A stretch of 12,379 nucleotides of DNA, from the NCBI GenBank assembly GCA_020426065.1, contig JAGQQT010000063.1, positions 1-12,379 on the forward strand, in the 5' to 3' direction. Shown in pieces: positions 7,541-12,379 of the stretch. The first letter of the stretch is position 1. Each line of letters opens with the position of its first letter. The notes under the pieces are model-generated. The model was not told where the DNA came from. It did not search any database and saw nothing but the letters and a program-made list of their open reading frames with translations. The position numbers and the translations under genes were made by a program. The stretch comes from Planctomycetaceae bacterium (GTDB lineage Bacteria; Planctomycetota; Planctomycetia; Planctomycetales; Planctomycetaceae).

Positions 7541-8727
7541 GTTCAATCCGATTCCCACGAGTTCCACTTGCAATCCTGATCTGCTGGCAGATTGTGCTGG
7601 GAAGTATCCAGGACGATTCCTGCCAGGCAGATGAACCTTCCCGTTACTTTCAATCCACCACGCCGCTGAGCGATGCATTGCCTCCACAGGAGTGGAGTAA
7701 AATCGAAACAGCGGTGGACAAAGGGCTCAGCTGGCTGGCCACTCAGCAGCTGGAGGATGGACGGTTTCCCGGGACGGAAAGTGCTCAGCCAGCCATTACC
7801 TCGCTGGCGGTGATGGCGTTTCTTTCACGCGGACATATTCCTGACCAGGGACCTTATGGATCCCAAATCTCCAAAGCCATCGATTTTGTGCTCAATACGC
7901 AGTCAAGACGGGGGTACTTTTCTCTGCTCCCGGTCGTCCCTCCAGGACATCACCTGAATCCCGCCCAGACAGTGCATTACAACCATGCCATTTCCGGTTT
8001 GATGCTGGGGGAAGTTTACGGCATGACTTCAGCATCTCTTTCCCAGCGGATTGAATCAGCACTGGCCAAGGCACTGTTGTATCATCGTGAAGTCCAGACC
8101 TGGCAAAAGAGTGCTGATGCGGATCGGGGAGGGTGGAGGTACGGGTATCCGGAAGGTCCTTCGGCCAGTAGCGATATGTCGGTGACCGGATGGGCTCTGA
8201 TGTTTTTACGATCTGCCCGCAATGCGGAATTCAATATCCCCAAACAGTATTTCGATGAAGGACTCGATTTTGTGGAACGCTGTTTTGAGGAAGATCATTC
8301 CCAGCATGAAAATGGAGTGTTCCGCTATCGTCCACTGGCATCCGATCCGAAAGGGAATCCCCAGATCACTCTCGCCAATACCTCTTCGGCTGCATTAACG
8401 CTGATTCTGGGTGGTCGTCATACCCATCCTGGAGTTACGACTGCGATCGACTGGTTGCGAAGCCGGGACTATCCCCGATTATATGATCTGGGATACTTCT
8501 ATCTGGCTACCTATTATTCTTCCCAGGCAGTGGCCCAGGTTGGCGGTGAAACCTGGAATGAAATCTTTCCCCAGATTGCCCGCAATCTGCTGGAAGCTCA
8601 GGCTGCCGATGGGAGTTGGAAAGATGGTATTGGCAAAGAAGAAACGTTTGGTGGCTGCTACTCCTCCTCACTGGCGGTGTTAGCACTGACTCCGGCTTAT
8701 CAGTTACTCCCCATTTATCAGCGATAA
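7537..8727 (+). CDS. Secreted alpha/alpha-toroid protein (prenyltransferase/squalene-oxidase repeats)
   Basis: The 396-residue product begins with a Sec-type signal peptide: Arg at 5 and 8, a hydrophobic core at about 10-22, and a plausible cleavage after SCQA (31). The mature part consists of repeated helical hairpins with glycine-rich turns typical of terpenoid-cyclase/protein-prenyltransferase toroids: VDKGLSWLATQQLEDGRF, AIDFVLNTQSRRGYF, SDMSVTGWALMFLRSAR, and a QW-like QAADGSW ending at 361. It ends in LPIYQR, which I recall from planctomycete members. No DxDD cyclase acid motif is seen, and export makes prenyl transfer to cytoplasmic substrates unlikely, so a binding role is the better guess. 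ATG overlaps the previous stop by four bases (ATGA) and has a strong ribosome site. The next gene starts on its stop codon. The fold call is firm and the function is unknown. Confidence 0.87.
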   Translation: MSSIRFPRVPLAILICWQIVLGSIQDDSCQADEPSRYFQSTTPLSDALPPQEWSKIETAVDKGLSWLATQQLEDGRFPGTESAQPAITSLAVMAFLSRGHIPDQGPYGSQISKAIDFVLNTQSRRGYFSLLPVVPPGHHLNPAQTVHYNHAISGLMLGEVYGMTSASLSQRIESALAKALLYHREVQTWQKSADADRGGWRYGYPEGPSASSDMSVTGWALMFLRSARNAEFNIPKQYFDEGLDFVERCFEEDHSQHENGVFRYRPLASDPKGNPQITLANTSSAALTLILGGRHTHPGVTTAIDWLRSRDYPRLYDLGYFYLATYYSSQAVAQVGGETWNEIFPQIARNLLEAQAADGSWKDGIGKEETFGGCYSSSLAVLALTPAYQLLPIYQR

Positions 8728-11700
8728 TGATTTCAATGGATTGTCCTCTGAATAAAACAGACTTTGACTACTTCCGGCCACAGGTACGGTTTTTTCCTAT
8801 GCTGACGCTGCTGGCCAGCTTCTGCAGTTTTTCTGCCATTGGATCTGCCGGGGAGACCTCCATCGAGCGAGCAGCAGAGACTGCCAATATTTCACTATTT
8901 GGCGAGGAGTTGCTCGCGGCCAATATCGAGCCGGTCCTCGAACATGCTGCACAACTTCCTCCAAAGGAGCGTTATGACTATCTTCTGGACTGGGTTCTCG
9001 CCGAGAATCGAATCCGTTTTGAAGCCCGGCTGATCAGCACTGATCAGACAGGGAGCGTTCCTGCGTCGGGAGCAGTTCTGTTTCCCCAGGCACCTCCGGA
9101 GTCGTTTGTAAACAGACTTCAATCTCCTCTGCTGTTTTTGCTGGCGACCGCTCAGGCCCTCAATCAGCTGGATACACTCGAACTCAAGCTGAATCAACAT
9201 TGTGAGACCTGGTCCGAACAGCAATACGACCGCATCGCGATCCAGACTTTGTTATCTCTATTGAATGAAAAGGAAGAGCGGGGGATTGCACTCCTGGAAC
9301 AGTTTGTAGATCAGCGAACCAACTCCCCAAACCTCGAATCACTCTGGGTTGATATCACCCTGATGGCGTGCGGGGCGGTGAATGAGTCCACCAGCAATCT
9401 CGTGTTCGAGCATCTGTTCCGACAGCGTGAGCGAATTAATAAAAAGCTGGTGAAATGGACTGTGCCCGGGCAGCAACTCCCTTTTGAAACCATGTTCCTG
9501 GCCATCCTGGGAGAACTGGATCATCGGAGACTGACATCAGAGTCTGTTAAGTTGGCAGACTGGATCCCTGTCCGTCACGACCGACCGGAGTCTTTGGTCA
9601 GGATGATTCCTGCAAGTAACTGGCAGTATGATGGTGAGCAGGTTCGCCATATTGCCGGGCAGGGACATGATCGGCTTTACTTTTGCTCCCCGCTGCAGGG
9701 GAATTATCAGATTGAATGTGATGTTCAGGCTCCCAACTATCGCGATTCTGGATTGCAGGTTGCCGGATTCTGGAGTTGTATCAGCCGGAATCTGTTCCGC
9801 TATGGAGACCCAACCCGCTACCGCGGGACGGATGAAATCAAACCCAAGCTGACGGCTCTGGATGACTGGGTCAAAGTGCAGGTAAGGGTTGAAAATGACC
9901 AGGCAAAAGTCTGGTGGAATGGCAGATTGCTCCACGAATACCAGCTTCGCGACAAAACTGATCCCTGGTTGGTCTTTCTGGCCTACACCGGAACACTGGA
10001 AGCCGTACGGAATGTGCGAATCACGGGAGAACCAGTAGTCCCGAAAACTATTCAGATACCTGCCGATCTGCGTACCGGCTGCTGGTACAACTACTATGAG
10101 CTGGATCCCTATTTTAAGTCGAGCTGGATCAATGAACTGATTGAAGGTCAGCCCGATGAGATTCGAAGTCCACATCAGGTAGAACTGATCGGGACCGGGC
10201 AGGAGCGATTGCTGAGATATCACCGGCCAATGCTCGAACCGGGAATGATTCAATACGAATTCTACTATGAACCAGAAACGCAGATGGTTCACCCGGCGTT
10301 GGGGAACACGGCGTTCCTGTTGAGTCCGGAAGGGGTGTCCGAACACAGGTTGACCGGGATGATCGGGAATGAGGAGATCTGGGACAGCCTGAATGAAAAC
10401 CACATCAAAGGAGACCAGACTTCGTCTGCACTCCCTCTGCGAGCCCAGGACTGGAATCAACTGCAGTTACAGCATGATGGAGTACATCTGCATGTCATTT
10501 TGAATGGGGAAACAGTTTATCGCAGGGAATTGAGTCTGAATGCGGATTCGTTCTTTGGCCTGTTTCATTACTGCGACCGCTCCGCAGTCCGTGTCCGTTC
10601 CATTTCCTGGACGGGGGACTGGAAAACCACTCTGCCTGTTGTGACAGAACAACAGTTGGCCTGGTCTCCCCATGAATGTCTACACGATGTTGATTCACTC
10701 CAGGAGGTGATTCATTTTGATTTTCGGACTCAGCCCATTGATGAAGCCCGAATGACAGTGCAGTCAAAAGATCGCGGAAAGCTGATCCAGATGGTGCCTG
10801 GTCAGGGGGTTCAGCTCAGCTCGCCGCATCAGGAAGCCTGGACGGCATCAACAATACAGTTGAATGAACCGGTTTATGGCGACTTTGATATCACCCTGAC
10901 ATTTGAAGGTCTCAAGATGGATTATGGCGAGACCGGAACAATCGGTGCAGAATTGTGGATTCTGGATGAGTCGGGGATTCGAATCGGCTGCTCCCGCATC
11001 GACCGTGGTGTTGACCAGATCAACGCGTCCAATGGAATTGCTATCCCACTCCCCAACAACAAAACACACTACGGGGGAACCAAGATCTCTGACGAGACCA
11101 CCGCCGGTACATTTCGACTGGTTCGGACTGGCCAGCGGGTTCATGCCTTGATTGCTCATGAGAATTCGGACTGGTTCAGTTACATTGGTTCGCAGGAGCT
11201 ACCCAGCGAAGTCTCTCCTATCCAGGTCCAGATTCGAGTTCAATCCACCCGATTTGGCATGGTTAACGTGCTGTTCCATGACTTGACGATTCGATCCAAT
11301 TCGAATGCCCTGGTGCAATCGCTGGATCCCCGCTTCATGGCTCTGAAAGGGTATACCTCCCGTTTCACCAATTCGCTTGCCTTCCAGTTTGTTCCCGACA
11401 CCATGTTAAGCTTACAGAGCAATCCAGACAAAGGTGAGTTTGCGTGGAAGTTCAATCCGGCCATCAGGGGGGATTTTGATCTGGAGCTTCCCATATCAGA
11501 TTCGATGCTGGGAGATGTGAGCGGAAGCATTCCTCCGTGTCGTCTCCAACTGGTGGCGGATCAGGATCTGGTTGAAGTCGCAATCAGCAGAAATCCAGCC
11601 GGGAAAATTGAGGTCCTCGCATCCAAATCATCCGGGGCTGCAGCCGCACCCCAGAAATTTGCTGAGACAACTCTTGAACAGTTGACTGGCCTCAGGCTGA

Positions 11701-11885
11701 TCCGCATCCAGAAAACCCTGTTTCTGGCTGTGGCGGAAGATGGGTTCTATCACATTCTGGATCGAACCCGCATCGAGGGAGATTCCTTTGCCGGAATTCA
11801 GTTTACCGAACAGGCACGCCCTGAAACTGATCCGAACGGGTTTTGGAAATCACTGGTATTGAAATCGGACCAGCGAGTTGAATAA
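8727..11885 (+). CDS. Large secreted multidomain protein, DUF1583-like
   Basis: The start chosen is ATG 8727, which shares one base with the preceding TAA (TAATG) and gives about 1052 residues. The frame remains open upstream to 8616, but that part overlaps the toroid gene and has no ribosome site. ATG 8799 is an alternative start, though it would lack a basic n-region. From 8727 a signal peptide is visible (R17 and R21, core 22-39, cleavage near GSA 41). Residues 45-290 are mostly helical. From about 295 (DWIPVRHDRPESLVRMIPASNWQ) the chain is beta-rich and matches what I recall of the planctomycete DUF1581/DUF1583 families. Modules recur with the pattern D-W-x-x-Ile/Leu/Val-x-Val, then WWNGRLLHE or ILNGETVYR, then a VRNVRITGE or VRSISWTGD strand (about 379-440, 575-630, 794-850, 985-1045). 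The fold is probably concanavalin/LamG-like jelly roll, as in carbohydrate-binding domains. No catalytic residues are recognised. Confidence 0.8.
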   Translation: MISMDCPLNKTDFDYFRPQVRFFPMLTLLASFCSFSAIGSAGETSIERAAETANISLFGEELLAANIEPVLEHAAQLPPKERYDYLLDWVLAENRIRFEARLISTDQTGSVPASGAVLFPQAPPESFVNRLQSPLLFLLATAQALNQLDTLELKLNQHCETWSEQQYDRIAIQTLLSLLNEKEERGIALLEQFVDQRTNSPNLESLWVDITLMACGAVNESTSNLVFEHLFRQRERINKKLVKWTVPGQQLPFETMFLAILGELDHRRLTSESVKLADWIPVRHDRPESLVRMIPASNWQYDGEQVRHIAGQGHDRLYFCSPLQGNYQIECDVQAPNYRDSGLQVAGFWSCISRNLFRYGDPTRYRGTDEIKPKLTALDDWVKVQVRVENDQAKVWWNGRLLHEYQLRDKTDPWLVFLAYTGTLEAVRNVRITGEPVVPKTIQIPADLRTGCWYNYYELDPYFKSSWINELIEGQPDEIRSPHQVELIGTGQERLLRYHRPMLEPGMIQYEFYYEPETQMVHPALGNTAFLLSPEGVSEHRLTGMIGNEEIWDSLNENHIKGDQTSSALPLRAQDWNQLQLQHDGVHLHVILNGETVYRRELSLNADSFFGLFHYCDRSAVRVRSISWTGDWKTTLPVVTEQQLAWSPHECLHDVDSLQEVIHFDFRTQPIDEARMTVQSKDRGKLIQMVPGQGVQLSSPHQEAWTASTIQLNEPVYGDFDITLTFEGLKMDYGETGTIGAELWILDESGIRIGCSRIDRGVDQINASNGIAIPLPNNKTHYGGTKISDETTAGTFRLVRTGQRVHALIAHENSDWFSYIGSQELPSEVSPIQVQIRVQSTRFGMVNVLFHDLTIRSNSNALVQSLDPRFMALKGYTSRFTNSLAFQFVPDTMLSLQSNPDKGEFAWKFNPAIRGDFDLELPISDSMLGDVSGSIPPCRLQLVADQDLVEVAISRNPAGKIEVLASKSSGAAAAPQKFAETTLEQLTGLRLIRIQKTLFLAVAEDGFYHILDRTRIEGDSFAGIQFTEQARPETDPNGFWKSLVLKSDQRVE

Positions 11886-11911
11886 CTGCCCAGGCACGTC
11901 CAGGCAATGCT

Positions 11912-11918
11912 GAAGGAG
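11912..11918 (+). promoter_or_regulatory. Ribosome binding site deciding the start of the last gene
   Basis: GAAGGAG lies two bases before ATG 11921 but eight bases before ATG 11927, in the same frame. The spacing favours 11927 as the start. The 41-base gap before it otherwise holds only a 7-base direct repeat (CCAGGCA at 11890-11896 and 11900-11906), with no terminator-like hairpin plus T-run. Confidence 0.7.
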
Positions 11919-11926
11919 TGATGAAG

Positions 11927-12379
11927 ATGTTATCACGGATATTGCTGATTCTCCTGGTGTCCGGCATCTGGTCCTGTCCTCAGCTGGTTGCAGAGGATAG
12001 TCCACCGGAGTTGAGGTGGAATCAGCTGGTCGATTCCTGGCAGTTGTTGGGTCCATTCCCGAAACCTGATACCAGTCAGGATGGACTGGGTTTCCCCTTT
12101 GTTGAGGACGAAGCCCATCTTGAATTTGGTGATGTCGTTTTTTACGAAGGGAAACTTTACACCTGGAAATCCGTAAATCAGCAGGCGATTTCGTTCAAAA
12201 ATGTTTTCGGTCTGAATAATCAGGAAGGAAATCATCAGGCGGCTTATGCCTGGGCTGAGTTCACTTCGCCCATTTCACAGAAGGCGATTCTTTCCATCGG
12301 GTATGATGATCATTATGTTGCCTGGCTGAATGGCGAAGAAGTGGGACGGGGTGCAGATGATACCGCTGCCAACCTTGAT
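11927..12379 (+). CDS. Secreted protein with galactose-binding-like domain (partial, 3' end missing)
   Basis: The frame is open from ATG 11927 (or 11921) to the last base, giving 151 residues and no stop. It begins with a short signal peptide (MLSR, core at about 5-15, likely cleavage after QLVA at 22). Next come WQLLGPFP (38-45), a strand pattern AAYAWAEFTSP, and SIGYDDHYVAWLNGEEVGRG (123-142). That pairing, a WxxLGPFP opening followed by a D-D-x-x-x-x-W-L-N-G-E strand pair, is typical of the galactose-binding-like beta sandwich at the N terminus of many planctomycete secreted proteins and some glycoside hydrolases. The domain that would tell the function lies beyond the window. It sits 41 bases after the previous stop in the same orientation and is likely the next gene of the operon. 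It does not overlap the preceding gene, unlike most neighbours here. Confidence 0.75.
   Translation, partial: MLSRILLILLVSGIWSCPQLVAEDSPPELRWNQLVDSWQLLGPFPKPDTSQDGLGFPFVEDEAHLEFGDVVFYEGKLYTWKSVNQQAISFKNVFGLNNQEGNHQAAYAWAEFTSPISQKAILSIGYDDHYVAWLNGEEVGRGADDTAANLD

Noticed and set aside
8616..8726. Upstream extension of the DUF1583-like frame
   Set aside because: It would overlap the end of the toroid gene by 112 bases and place the signal peptide internally. ATG 8727 overlapping the TAA is the coherent start.
9537..10460. Open frame of 307 codons on the - strand
   Set aside because: It lies wholly inside the DUF1583-like gene, has no recognisable motif and no supported start. The + strand frame has a signal peptide and repeated domains.
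11886..11920. Possible terminator or regulatory repeat in the gap
   Set aside because: The only structure is TGCC-CA-GGCA (11887-11896), with a 4-base stem and 2-base loop, plus a 7-base direct repeat. There is no T-run, so neither a terminator nor an operator is supported.

Overview
The window reads as part of a planctomycete chromosome. The protein families point there: a Bat-like membrane protein with a VWA and a glutamine-amidotransferase-like domain, a very large DUF4175-like coiled-coil membrane protein, a secreted alpha/alpha-toroid (prenyltransferase/squalene-oxidase repeat) protein ending in LPIYQR, and a large secreted protein resembling the planctomycete-restricted DUF1583 family. 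This assignment rests on recalled family distribution and was not searched.

All supported genes lie on the + strand and are packed end to end. In order they are: the C-terminal tail of a probable BatA-like membrane protein (1-240); a 927-residue VWA/GATase-like membrane protein (240-3023); a DUF4175-like membrane protein split by a -1 frame change into 3057-4010 and 4007-7540; a 396-residue secreted toroid protein (7537-8727); a roughly 1052-residue secreted multidomain protein (8727-11885); and the start of another secreted protein that runs off the window (11927 onward). Junctions are 1- or 4-base stop/start overlaps (TGATG, TTGA, ATGA, TAATG) or gaps of only 33 and 41 bases. I see no terminator, RNA gene, mobile element, CRISPR array or convincing internal promoter, so the window is best read as the middle of one long operon.

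In planctomycetes this set typically follows a MoxR AAA+ ATPase and a DUF58 protein, which would lie upstream of base 1. The inferred picture is a MoxR/VWA-type envelope system. Two membrane-anchored proteins (VWA plus pseudo-GATase, and the coiled-coil protein) would present large domains outside the cytoplasmic membrane, and three exported proteins with toroid, jelly-roll-like and galactose-binding-like folds would be made in step with them. No biochemical role can be read from the sequence.

The points most worth a second look are the frame break in the DUF4175-like gene, which falls exactly between two beta domains and beside slippage-like signals; the VWA domain whose metal site is interrupted by a long helical insertion; and the four repeated beta modules in the DUF1583-like protein.
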